A stretch of DNA of 64,000 nucleotides from Cheilinus undulatus (taxonomy: Eukaryota > Chordata > Actinopteri > Labriformes > Labridae): the NCBI RefSeq assembly GCF_018320785.1, contig NC_054875.1, positions 7,140,132-7,204,131 on the forward strand, in the 5' to 3' direction. Both the position numbers and the translations under genes were made by a program. Below are positions 23,400 to 35,763 of the stretch, piece after piece. Position 1 is the first letter of the stretch. Each line of letters begins with the position of its first letter. The notes beneath the pieces were generated by a model, which saw only the letters and a list, made by a program, of their open reading frames with translations, was not told the DNA's origin and ran no database searches.

Positions 23400-25268
23400 A
23401 TATGTTCAGGTCATCAACGTTAGCTTTTGGTCTGTGGACAAAGTTATGCATTTTTTATCCATATGTAAGTAGGGTTTGTCTGGACCAATGCATTGACCAC
23501 ACTGATGAGCTGCCATGCATGCATGCAGCTGTAGGGCACACCTTATGGAGTAAAGGGGCAGGGTGGTGGTTTATACAAGGTCAAAAATCTCCTCTAGTGC
23601 TGGATCCATCCTTTATTTTGACCACAGCAGGGTACATATGTTTCATTTACACCACATGGAACTGTGTTTAAAGGTGCAAACAGCTGTGATATGTCAGCTG
23701 AGGATGATGGGAATGTCAGGAGTTGTGCTCGTATTTGACATCAACTCTGTACCGACTGTCATGGAAATCCATTCAATATTTGTCAGGATATCTTAAGTGT
23801 GGCCAGCTCTGATGATAGATTTTTGGTCCTTAATCCACACTGCTTGTGTGTCTTTAAACCAGCCTCTCAGTGTTACAGTAATGTGACTCTTTGTAACTTA
23901 TCTGAGTCATCTGTAGTTGTTCCTGTATGGTATTTCAGCTGATATGTCAGGGACAAATCCTCTATAGAACCTGGGGTTCATTACCATGGCTCTTTAAAGC
24001 ACTGGTGGGAGAATTTGAACTTTCTCCCAGTTTACATGATAGCGGCAGCTTTACCTTATTTTTAAGTTCACAGGTTGCAGCTGGCAGAGGCTTCTTGCTG
24101 TGATTTGCCTGGTTTGAGTTCAATGTAATGAGATTGACAGGAGGTGGTTTCTTAGAAAACCACTGAGATGGTTTGTTATTAAAAGAGGGATTTATATTGG
24201 AAATGAAACCAAGCACATAGGATACCAGAAAGCTAAGCTTTGGCTTGTTTTATCTCTGCAATCCCCTACAATCTCTCTGAACTCTAAAGTCCCAACACTT
24301 TGTTTTTGATATTAGAAACGTGATATTTTATTCGATCTACATGCCAGCTACAGGATGCTTGTCTTGTCTTAGTTGTCCTGGTGTTTTAGTTATTTCTTAA
24401 AAAATCTTCCCATTCATGATTTACTGCATCTCATCAGTCGTCTAAAGACAGAAAAAGTTATTCTAAAACACTCATGCCTACTTTAATTCCCAATTAATAC
24501 CCATGACAAGTTCCTCTAGCTTTCTACTGGAACAAAAATAAGAAAAATCAAATATCACTCTGTTGTTGCTCTGCTTTTAACTGTATAAATGCAAATAAAA
24601 ATTAGGCACATCTTATATGTAAGCATATTTGCCAATAAATGAACAAGATAAGTTATTCAATGTGCAAACACAAGTCACATCAAAAAAGAAAATCCTCACA
24701 TGAACTTAAAATAGCCTGGAAAGTACCTCAAATAACCCCCATCTCTGTGCCCAGGTGTGCTTTAAAGGTGTCTCTTAAGGTTTTCCTACATCCTGCTTTA
24801 TAACCCTGCAGCCTTTTTATCTACCTGATAAGAGACTCGCTCCTGCTTTGGCATTATCAGTGAAGCGTGTCCAAATATCAGCCCTCCCAGCAATCATGCA
24901 TTTATCTGCCGCTATCTGACGACAGCCAAGTTCTGCAAATGTACCCTGTGTAGCTGCAGGTGTACAGAGACGAGGATATGAAGGCAATACAGGATTCAAT
25001 GTGCTTTTTTTTTAATCAAAGAATGGTACAGCTCATAAAAAACCTTGACAATCAAACAACCATTAGTCTAACTTCAGCACTCATTCTGTACATCATGCAT
25101 TGCCTTTAATTGTTTAGTGTAGCATGACTGTAAAGATATCATAGTAATAAACTTACATTTGATACTAGTTTAAAAAATGATGAAGAAAAATCATATCCTC
25201 TTCACTGCACAGTAATATAGAGGATATGATATTCTGTAGCCTAGCAATGTCCAAATTCAGAGTTATAT
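23400..25268. other. Intergenic, no supported gene
   Basis: Only chance ORFs of 60-100 codons, with no domain I recognise. Confidence 0.4.
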
Positions 25269-25300
25269 TGTTATACAATGAGTGCACTCATTGTATAACA
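25269..25300. repeat. Perfect 32-bp palindrome
   Basis: TGTTATACAATGAGTG is followed at once by its exact reverse complement, with no spacer. The centre lies between 25284 and 25285. Such an arrangement can extrude a cruciform and may be a relic of inverted-repeat joining. Confidence 0.9.
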
Positions 25301-25304
25301 TATC

Positions 25305-28288
25305 GGCAATGTTTTTAAAAGGGTGCCATTTGACTGTGGTCAGTTTTACTCAGCTTCTGATGGAGATGGGCTCTATGCACGAATCCCAAACTTCTGGTTG
25401 GGAAACAGAATGCAGAAGGGAATCAAAGATGGTCGATTTGTTGCTGATTACTCGCTGTTTGCAGGAGTTACCCAGGCTGACTGTCAATGATGAGTTAAAT
25501 TTAGCCGTAGATGTACGCTGGAGCACACAGCAATGATGTCCAGAAGTGCTTTTAACCTGTTTTTGAACATCATTTTAGTATGTTTGGATGCCATTATGAT
25601 AAAGAGTAAACACAAACAACAATCAAAAGAAACAAATAAAAAACTGACTAATAAACGCAGTGTAAGACAGTTTAGATTCTGTTTTGGCTTAGCCCCATCG
25701 TTCGGCGGAAGTTGTAAAGAGGCCTTATTTTCCACCGTAAACACGTCACACCCTGCTGTGCACAGAGCCCAGTACACCTTCAAAAACACATAAGGTGTGT
25801 CCTAATTTCAGGTGATGTAGTCTTCAAAGGTTGCAAAAAGTGCTACCCCTGTTGCTCTGCAATCTCACCATAATTAGCTGATGTAAAATATCTTATTTCT
25901 TATGATTAAAAAAAAACATCCACATATGTGGATTCATGAGGACCAGAATATTGTTTTTAACGTCGCGAATAAACCAGAAAACTTTGAGAAAAACACTGGA
26001 ACATGTTCCTCTAAACAAACCTTTGTGATTGCGTTAGTTAACCTTAGAATTCTGGGTGAAAATTAAACTGAATGCTGTGTTAAAACCATCTGGACTACAA
26101 GCACAAACACGGTGTTTTTGCTAAGGTAACGCTCACTGAAACTGCTACTGGTATTGAGTAACACAACAAAAACAGCTTTGTCAAGTTAAACAGAGGCTTG
26201 TGGCTGATTGTAGCTGAGAGATATTATCTGGAAAACTCAACTGGACTAAAGCGTGAAGCCTTCGCTAGTTCAGGTTCAAAGATGACAACAATAGTACCGA
26301 AAATGAGGATTTGACTCCTGTTTTTTTGAGGAACAGCGCAGAAGTTTCAAACTGGAGACTCCAAAAAGGACCAAGGTTGGACGACATTTTTCTACATATT
26401 GCTAATGATGGCCTGGAAAAGACATTATTACAAGAATACAGTCGATTATTTAGAACAACTGCAAATTGAAAATGACACCAAACAGGTCCATGGATATTTA
26501 CGGATGTGATCATGTTTTTAGACTAAACATTTGCCTGGATTGAAATTGTTTTGACTGAATGATACAAAAAAAAAGTAAAAACAGCCTCGCCGGTCAGCCC
26601 TCAGACTTTCATGTGGCTGCAGACTAGATATCTTTATCCCTGACCAGACTTTTGACTTCTCTCATGGGTCTATTTCTTTCATTATTTTACTTATTTTTTA
26701 CAAATCTAATTTTTAGATTTTGTTGGCATGTAATGATTTGTGAGATATGCTGGCCTTGAATGACGCACCGGCTGGCTCCTTTATTGGACTTGGAAAGAAG
26801 GACGCATTCGTCAGCTGCATGGGGGCTTTCGAAATGGGACGGCTTCTGACACGTCGCTGGGAAATTTCCTGTGGTATCAAAAAAAAAATGAAGAACAAAC
26901 AATTTTGACAATATTATAGAGCAATTTAATATAAAAAGTAAACGGAAGAAGTAAAACTCCCACTCAGATCTTTGATTCTTACATTTGTATCAATCCCTGC
27001 AATGTTAGATTAACAAAAGAAGAAAAAAATCAAGGAATTTCACATCTAATTTAATGTCAATTAATGTCAATTATTCCAGCCATTTGACTTCAGACATGTA
27101 AATGTGTTAGGACAGGGATGTCCTAGAATGAATCCCATCATCCATTTAACAAGCTTTTAAACCTATGAGCTGTCAAATCTTATCATGTGAACATAACGGC
27201 TAAATCATTTCTATTGTCGATTTCTTTCACTGTAATTATCTGCTGCTCCGGTGGTCAGACCGCTGCTTTTATCAGCGGTATTCCTGTCTCTGATTACAGG
27301 AATTTCACCAATGATTGGCACTTCTTTTATGCACATGCACCAATGACTGAGTTTCCAACTTTAGTCACCATATTATTAAACTTCTGATGTTCTGTAGATA
27401 ATTGGTCAAACAAAGAATCCTAAATGTTTGTTCCTATACATCAATATAATTTCAGCAATATTTGTACAACTTTAATTCAATTGCAAAGCTGACAACTTTA
27501 CATGTTTTACTGCATTTTCCTGTTTTTCATTTCAGTGTTCTTTGATGCAATAATATCTTCTCCTACCCTCCACAAACACAGCATGTTCTCATCTCTTTCA
27601 CCCGTGTTTTTCCTCTAAATCTGCCCTGCTGTTGTCATTTTCCATCGGCTTTCTTTCGATGTAAGGCTGCAGAAATGTGTCATCTCACATTACACTTTTT
27701 CTCAACTGTTTTGGCACATTTCTCAAAACATTTTTGTTCTGAGGATGTTTTTCCCAGAGCAGCTCATCTGAGCAGAAAAACACTGTAGTTAACTTTAAAA
27801 AGACCGTAACTCACTCTGAACCTTTAATCTATGTGACAAAATGGAGTTATTCTGTCAATAAATAAGTAGCTGTCACCAAAATGTCACATCCCCAAAAGAG
27901 AGCTGAAAACCACGCTGGTCAAAATGTACAGCTGTTATTTCAGAGTGCACTGTGGGAGTGTGCTTCGTTTCTGTATTTCCTACACTGAATGTTTCAGTCG
28001 GTGCATCCGGATGTCAGCTCTTATGCAAAATGAATTATTTATCTACATGACATGAGAGAAAAACTCACATTTCACTATGATTTTTCTCACAAAAAAAACA
28101 CAGAATAAAAGATTCAATAATATTAACACAGCAAAAAAAGAACAAACTCGTGTAGCTAACGTTTTACCAGATTTTAAGATAATTGTGCTCGACTTACAAG
28201 ATGAGACGCTGACATATTTTGAAGGACATGATTTTAAAACTGCAAATAAACAACGCTTTTATCACAAGTGCTCATAACAACAATGATA
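25305..28288. other. Intergenic; one coding-like orphan frame at about 26275-26470
   Basis: Mostly unassigned AT-rich DNA. On the plus strand a 65-codon frame without an ATG follows a possible acceptor (CTAGTTCAG). It reads DDNNSTENEDLTPVFLRNS and then LDDIFLHIANDGLEKTLL before a stop. It is hydrophilic and protein-like but I do not recognise it. Confidence 0.3.
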
Positions 28289-28309
28289 GGGGTGCAGGAT
28301 ATTATAGAA

Positions 28310-29195
28310 CATGGGTGTCAAACTCAAGGCCTGCAGTTTTACCTGGCATGCAAAATCATTTTATATTTTAATCAGAAATGACTCACCCGAATGAAGTCTG
28401 CAGATTTCCTTCGGTATAAAAATGTAAATTTAACCTTGAAGATTTTTTAAAAAACCCTTGTTAAGTCATAAAAATCTGAAAAAGTAGAGAGTAGAAAAAG
28501 ACAGGAATGAGAGAAAGGAATTAATTTGCATTTTCATTTCATATTTTAATTTTGCATCCCAAGATTAAGACCTAAACTTAGGATTTTGATTTTGATTTCA
28601 TATTTTGACCTTTTAAATGTATAATTTTGACCTTTTCTCACATACTGTGACCGTTTAGGTTCACAATTTTTCATCTTAAATCATATTGTGACCTTTAAAA
28701 ACTCCTAACTTTGACTTTTAATCCTATATTTCACATTTTAAACACCTGATCAAGAATTTTATCTCATATTTTGACCTTTTAGAGTTACAATTTAGAATTT
28801 TATTTTCTATTTTGACCTTTTAAACTCTTGATTTTGTATTTTATCTCATATCTTGACCTTTAAACTCATGATTTTAAGTCTGTATCTCATATATTTGCCT
28901 TTAAAAACCTTGTTTTGACTTTTTATCTCAGATTTTGAGCCTGTAACTCATTTATTTATCTATTTTCTGATTTATTTGACATGGACACACAGTAATATTG
29001 ATGATGTGATATTTTATTATCTTGACTTTTTTTTTCTTTAGAAATCTTAAAATCCTTTATCTCCACTGTTTAATTTTCCCTATAATTCATTACCTGTGAA
29101 AACATGGTTGACAGTTTTTGGTTAAATCTTGACTGTTAGGCCCTCAGGTTAGACCTAAATTTCGGCCCCTACTGTGATTGAGTTTGACACCCCTG
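28310..29195. mobile_element. hAT-type non-autonomous element with degenerate TTTTGACC interior
   Basis: The termini CATGGGTGTCAAACTC and GAGTTTGACACCCCTG are inverted repeats with one mismatch. Flanks TTATAGAA (28302-28309) and TTATAGAG (29196-29203) match at 7 of 8 positions. The interior 28550-28990 is a loose array of TATTTTGACCTTTTAAA variants. There is no transposase. Confidence 0.85.
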
Positions 29196-29316
29196 TTATA
29201 GAGTATCAGTATAGGCAGATACAAACATTTCTGCTGATATTTCTGCCATAAATATCGACTATTTAAATCATATGTCAGCCATAAAAATCTACAGCTGTAT
29301 AGGTAGTTGTCTAGGG

Positions 29317-30030
29317 CAGTGGTTTCCAAAGTGGGGGTCACAACTTAGATAACATCACAATATGGTCTGCAATTTTCAAATCACAGAAGATGCAATGTTT
29401 CTTTAATATGAATTTTTTGTCAAAATACCAGTTAATTTTTTTTTCTTTTTGCAGCAGCAGCAGAGATGTTATGCATTACAGGCCATGCAAATATTCAAGT
29501 GCCATTTTTTAAAGAATGGTCAAAAAATTCTATTTTCTTCATTTTTCTCTCTTTTTTTTCAGATTATAGGCCTATATGAGAATGACAAATAAATGATCAC
29601 TTCCTTCAATACAATAATCCATATCTAATTTGCAAAACGAGTCAAAATCATCACAATTAGATCTGTTTACTGTTCAGCCCTTGTTTGATCTAATACTGTG
29701 TTGGTTGTAGCATAGAATGATCTATTGCTTGTGTTTTTTGGAAAATAAATAAGATGAGGAACTTAACGAATAATCACATATCAAATTGCAATCACAATAC
29801 TGGCGGAAAAAAATCACAATTACATTATTTTCCCACATCGTTCAGCCCTAAGGGCGGTCACGGGTGCTTTGCAAAGAAAAGAGAGAAGTCTAGTATGGTT
29901 TAAAAATGTCAATTGTATCCATTTGTGTAAAAAAATATTCACTAAGTTCAATTTAAAATGAAAACATAGTTATTAAATGAGATTTGAGCTGAAATGTAAG
30001 TAAAATGTACAAAACCTATAGGAACCCGTG
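29317..30030. mobile_element. hAT-type element with exact 8-bp duplication
   Basis: GTCTAGGG lies at 29309-29316 and 30031-30038. The left end is CAGTGGTTTCCAAAGTGGGG and the right end GGAACCCGTG. Part of the interior (about 29370-29855, ending CATCGTTCAGCCCTAAG) is a separate repeat also present at about 34660-34960. Confidence 0.75.
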
Positions 30031-30231
30031 GTCTAGGGCATCGTCAGGGGTCTTCTTAAGGGAGTGCAAGGCTTTGTCTGCCAAAATTAGATTTTCAAAT
30101 ATTGACTAGAACCATGATAATGCAGTTATAAGTGGTTTACACAGAGGTCTTTAGATTAAAAAAAGCATGCATAGGCCTTTTTTTTAGGGTTTTATCAGTG
30201 AAACAATTAAATCTATGTCAATTTTTGAGGA

Positions 30232-30740
30232 CAGAATGTTCCCAAACAGTGTGGCAAGGCACACTGGTGTGCCTTGAGGCAAGACTAGGTGTGCCCTGGG
30301 ATTTTGAATAACATTGCATCACTACTATAACTGTGACTGAAGATACTATAACAAGGACTGAAGAGGCTGTTTTGCATGGAAATGCATAGGGTGAAAAATG
30401 AAATGAAAACGAAAAATAAGAAGCGCTGCAGGGTCTCTATGGTATTAGGTGCTCTGTGGAAACTTGGGGCTGGATTTGCTCAGTTCCTCTGGTTAAGGGG
30501 TGATTGCATGAGTGAAAAAAATGGGTTTAATCCAAAACTTTATAGTAAAAAAACAGAAAAACTGCAACTGTCATTCAAAAGGCAATCTAAGGCACACTAT
30601 AGGTTTTATTTGTAATTGAAATGCCTTTAATTTACATGCCAAAACCCCTTTTTACAAAAAGCAAACACAGGTAGGGTATGCCTTAAGTTTTTGGCTTGAT
30701 TTCAGCTGTGCCTTGGGTGAAAAAAGTTTGGGACCCCCTG
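30232..30740. mobile_element. hAT-type element, mismatched flanks
   Basis: The left end CAGAATGTTCCCAAAC and the right end GTTTGGGACCCCCTG are inverted partners, each followed inward by AAGGCACA/TGTGCCTT blocks. The right flank is GTCTAGGG (30741-30748), a third copy of the duplication belonging to the neighbouring element. The left flank is TTTGAGGA, which does not match. Confidence 0.65.
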
Positions 30741-30969
30741 GTCTAGGGTGCCACATAATCATTTCAAATAAGGCCCCCAGTGTAAAACAACTATCAGACT
30801 CCTGCTCTTTTCTCAGCTCTGCTTGACTCAGCTCTGCTCTGCACTGGAGACACTTGGTGTTTACAGTAAAAAAGGGCCGTATAGCTGTATTAGTATATGG
30901 ATTTGGACTAAATCAAGCATGGAAATATTGGCCATGATATACTGTATATGATACGAACATCCCTAATAA

Positions 30970-32626
30970 CTGCCCCAGTTTTAGATTTAATCTTCAAAAT
31001 CCTTAAAAAAATGCATCAAAACAAAGAATGACAGATGAGTTTGTGTTATGCACAGGTACATAACAGTAGTGGAGTGTTTTACATTTAAGTGGACAAACAT
31101 GGATGTCAAAGGTCATTTAGACAGGATGGGTGTGAGGGCAAACATGTCAGGGGCGTGAAGTTATTAATCCTGATTTTGCCAGCATTTAATCTTATTTTTG
31201 TGGGGGGCTGGGAGGGGTGGGAGAGTGTAGAGGGGGCTCAGCCTTTCTTAGACATAAGAGGTTTTTTCTAGAAAAAAAAACTCTTTTGAGAGAAGTGGTT
31301 TTATTATCAAACAGTCCAGAATGCCTTATAAATATCACATCAAAACACTAAAACAGGAGCTATAAATGAATGAAATATATGAACTGTGACCCATCCTGTG
31401 TACCCTCATGTTTCTGTTGCTTTAAGTGTGTGCACATGGGGGGGGTACCGAAGCAGAGTACACAATCCATGTTATCCTGCTTGACTGTGGCCTTGTTGTT
31501 GACCAACAATTAGGCAAAAGTTGAGATTATCTCTAAAATAGGATTTAGCGGACAGACTGGGATTACGGGGGCGGGTCTATGTGTCCTTAAGTGTGTTTAT
31601 GAGTGTTTTAAAACATTTTTTATCCAGATATCTATGCAGTATAGTCACACTTTGGCTCTGTTTATAGAGTAATTTAATATTTTTCAAGCCTTCAAAGCTG
31701 GTTTGAATGGATGGCTGGGAGAGGAAACTGTTTCTTCCAAAATATTTGGTGTTTTATTTCATAATTTCATAATAACCACATTATTCTGTCACAATAAAGA
31801 CTTATTTTTTAATCATAGTATGTAAAATATCTTTTTCTTTGAAGCTGCATTGATTGTTTAGACAGAGGGTGTGAGATAATAAATTACAGAGCGCAGACAC
31901 TGAAAACAAACAGCCATGCAATATTCATTTCTTTCCGTGTGGCTGACCTACTTTCAGCGTATGGGCTATATAGGATGAACCAGCCATGACACTCTCTATA
32001 ATCAGCCTTCGGTACTATTCTATTGATTTCAGTCATATTCCTGCATCCAAAGTCCAACACTTGATTGATTTAACACCAATCCTTCTTAGCTGGTCAAATA
32101 TGTGTCTGTGTATATGAGTGCATGCTTAATAATCTGTGTGTATGTGTGTGAGTGCTGATCTTTAATGGTGCTGAAGGATAGGCGGGTCAAGTGGGAGTAT
32201 TCTGCTCACGTGTTAGGGATTGTGATGGCAGGGCTGGCTGTGTGTGCATTAAGCTGTTAGTATAGACTAAGCTGTGGGACATCGGGTTAACGTATCCTCA
32301 CAGCACCTCTCTGTTAAACTACGGCTGGATGGAGCCGTATGGGACATAAAGACAGAGAGGGAGGCTCTCACGCATCTTTGACTGTAACGCAGAGGCTCAG
32401 TGACCGCGATAATCTGATTTTATTTTAGAACAGATGAAAATGCAACTTTAATCACTGCCATAAAGAAGGAAATGAGGTTTAAAAGAACCAGAGAATGCTT
32501 AAGGTTGCAAATGTAAAAGGAAGGTATCATTTGAAAAAAATATTTCAAAAAGGCCTAAATGTACAAGCCATGTATAACGCAACCCTTTCAGTTTATTCCC
32601 TTTTAATATTTATGGTTTTAAAGATG
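30970..32626. other. Intergenic, no supported feature
   Basis: A G-run lies at 31440 and short TG runs near 32100-32150. No coding frame, RNA gene or repeat end recognised. Confidence 0.4.
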
Positions 32627-32634
32627 ATCTAAAC

Positions 32635-33855
32635 CAGGTACGGGCAACTTTGGTTACCAAGAGGGCTATTAATTTTACTGTCAATGCCAAAGGGCCAAAT
32701 TAGATATTCTCAATTTAACCCCTGTGATCACAAAAAATACAATGAAAGGAAGAAAATGTTGCTTTCCTGATCATTTATTATACCAACATTTATGTTTTTA
32801 AACTCAAGTGCAAATAGAAATATTTTTTTAAATTGAGATAAACACAGATTAAATCAATTTCAAGCTGCTTTTGCAATGCAGTGAACATAACACTGGGTCT
32901 TTTACTTGCATATACTTTCACAAGTGCATTTACTGATGAATATAAAGAAATTAAAGACACAATTGAAGCCAATTAAGTCTACTTTAAAGAAAAGTAAAGA
33001 AATTAGAACGAACTAAATAGAAAAATAAAGTAAATAAAATAATAAAGACAAATGAAATATATGTAGATAATTGCAAAATCTTAAAAAATAAGTTAATAAT
33101 AAATGAAAGAAATTAGGAAATAATACATCTAAACATTTTAATGAAACTAAAAACTATAAATCAAAATGTAAAAGAAAATAATCAATAGAGAATTTGATAA
33201 AGAAAATTTTAAAAAATGAAACAAAAATAAAAGAAATTAAGAAGTAATACACATAAATATTTTTAATGAAATAAAAAAACATGCATCTAAATAAAAAAGA
33301 AAATAATTAATAAAGAATTAAATTAAAAATTAAGAAAAATAAAAATGAAACAAAAAAGAAATTAAGAATTTAATGAAAAACTTAAAAAAGTCAAAAAAAC
33401 TTCAAGTAAATAATATTGAACATGAATAATAAGCAAGAAATAATCAAAACAAAAAAGAAAATAAATTTCAAATACAAATTAAAGAAATTCAGAAGTTAAT
33501 AAATAAATAAATGTTAATTTTAATGAAATAAAAAAATCTAAAAATAAAGTATACTGAAAACAGTTAAAAAGAAGTTAAAGATTATAATCAAACACAAATA
33601 AAATAAAAAATAGAATATGTATTTTATTTAATCAAAAGAAACTGAAAACAAAGTTTGAAATTTTTCCCATCAAATATAAAAATTCATAAAATGATTAACT
33701 ATATACCAGAGGCAAAATATCATATGAGAAATGTTTCTGTTTTTATGCTTTCATGGCAGGTTTGGACTGTTTTCTAAATGAAATTGACTTCTGGGCCACA
33801 TTTAAGGGGGTGGAGGCCTGCATGTGGCTCTCCGGCCACCATTTGCCCAACCCTG
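32635..33855. mobile_element. hAT-type element with exact 8-bp duplication and A-rich interior
   Basis: ATCTAAAC flanks it on both sides (32627-32634 and 33856-33863). The ends CAGGTACGGGCAACTTT and ATTTGCCCAACCCTG are inverted partners. Between about 32950 and 33650 the plus strand is a loose array built from AAATAAAGAAATTA-like blocks, with almost no G or C. There is no transposase. Confidence 0.9.
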
Positions 33856-33905
33856 ATCTAAACATATTATTGTTTGTAGTATTTGTATTGTAGCATTTCC
33901 CAAAT

Positions 33906-34473
33906 CAGTGATCTTAACCAGCGACCCCGGGACCATATCAGGCCACCCAAAACGGTGCCCCATCTAGTGCCCAAAATAAGATTTTATTCAGAAAATGTGA
34001 GGAGGGAAAAAAGATGATGTGGTTTTGTGGATTTCTTTTGTTTTAAAATCCCTGCAGTGATTAATTCAAACCCCAAAAGACCAAGACTGCAACCGTCTTA
34101 TGAGGAATGACTTCATGTTTGGTTGTTTTTGTTTGGGGTTTTTTTTTCGGGTTATTTTGTTTGTTTTATTCATTTATTTTTGAGAAATCCACCTGTCAGA
34201 TTTATTAGTAAATATGATGCAAGATCAACACATGCTTACCAGTCCCGTCTAGATTAAGTCTGCAGTTTTCTGTCAGCTTGTAAGTTCAGACTCTTGGAGA
34301 GTGGGAATCCCTCATATTAGTGTTAAAAAATGAGAAAATTACAAACACTAATACAAGAACATGTTATTTGGACAAAAATCTCTATTTCATTTTAGTTAAT
34401 TTGAAGGTCTGGCCCCTAAAGCACCTGCTAAGACAAAATCCAGCCCTTGTACAAAAGTAGCAGATGACCCCTG
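33906..34473. mobile_element. hAT-type element, relative of 19838-20470
   Basis: Flanks TCCCAAAT (33898-33905) and CCCCAAAT (34474-34481) match at 7 of 8 positions. The left end is CAGTGATCTTAACC and the right end CAGATGACCCCTG. The inner right part (TGGCCCCTAAAGCACCTGCT, then CCAGCCCTTGT) parallels the element at 19838. Confidence 0.8.
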
Positions 34474-35104
34474 CCCCAAATTTACATCTAATCCCCCCAA
34501 AACTGGGATTAACAACCTAAGGATTATTGTCTTCAAGAAAAACTCATAATGAAGGTCAAACAAAAAATAAAATAACTAGGAAATTCATCTGTTGTTGCCT
34601 TATTAAAAAGTTTTTTTTAAATGACCTCAAACAAGGTTGAAAGCATTTAATTACATTAAAGCTGAGCAAATTTTGATTAAATCACAGGATTTCCTTTCCT
34701 TAAATGTGTTTCAAAATACCAGTTTAATAGACAGGCTATTTTTCAGCAGAGGCGTTATGCTCTAGACATCATGCAAACAATCGCCTTTTTTTATAATAGT
34801 TTGCAAAACATTTTGTAGATGATTTTCTTAATCAAACTAAGAATGAAATGAAATGATCATTCATCATCCATAAACAATTCATTTCCAGTTTGCAATATGA
34901 GCAAACATATTCGCAATAAGATATTTTTTCAGCATTGTTCAGCCCTGTTTGTTCCTGTCTTTCATATTGATGTTTACACCACACCTGTTTGGCAGAGCTT
35001 TGTCATTTGTCATTTCAGACTTATTGGCCAAGTTTTCTTAAACAAATAGGTATTTGACCACGGTTAGCTTTGCTCTTAATGTACAGAAAATAAAAATTTA
35101 ATAC

Positions 35105-35129
35105 AAAAAAAAAAAAAAAAAAAAAAAAA
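35105..35129 (+). repeat. Poly(A) run
   Basis: Uninterrupted run of 25 A residues. No SINE or LINE body is recognisable directly upstream, so it is listed as a simple repeat. Confidence 0.9.
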
Positions 35130-35763
35130 TGAAATCATTTTTAAAATTTAGATTTAAATGTGTATAAGCTCTTGTTAGTTTGTTTTTTTCTATACAAGTC
35201 TGTGTGCATTGGTAGTATGGTTGCAAGAAGTGCAAAGGGTGCAAGAATGCAGACTAGACATGATCATAAGTATGCAGGGTGTGGGCAGATTTACATCAGG
35301 TGGATAAAACCATTTAAGATAATTTACATTAATTAGTGCAAATGTGCATCTGAGGTGGGGCATTTTACTACAGTGAGCTGTCTTAGATTAGATTTTAGTT
35401 AGTTAAACAAGTAAAAAAAAAATCAGTCCATTTTTTACTGTGACTGAAGATTAAAAAAAAACATAAAATTCATATTGATTCATGCATTATCTAATTTCAT
35501 CCTAACAAATAAGAAACAATGGTTTATGGTTAATCTGTATCATATTGTGTTTATATACTTACAATTAATATATTACATGTGTCTGATAATAATTCAAATG
35601 AGGACCTTAAAAAATAATCACATTATAAATTGCAATCAATATTGGCAAGGCTTGACATTTACACTGGCCAAGTAGCCAAATGCAGGTGGATTTCAGCTGT
35701 GGCAGGTACCAGATTGATTTCAAATAGCCAAATTGGCCAGTGGAATTAATCAGTGTCAACAGA

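Larger units (their letters stand above)
28289..30967. mobile_element. Old element split by later hAT insertions
   Basis: The left piece TAGGGGTGCAGGATATTATA continues after the first insertion with GAGTATCAGTATAGGC. The right piece ATATGATACGAACATCCCTA (to about 30967) is its inverted partner. The ends resemble the fish repeat end TAGGGATGCACGATA. Three hAT-like elements now sit inside it. A related piece, GATGCACGATATAAGCGTCA, lies at 14359. Confidence 0.5.
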
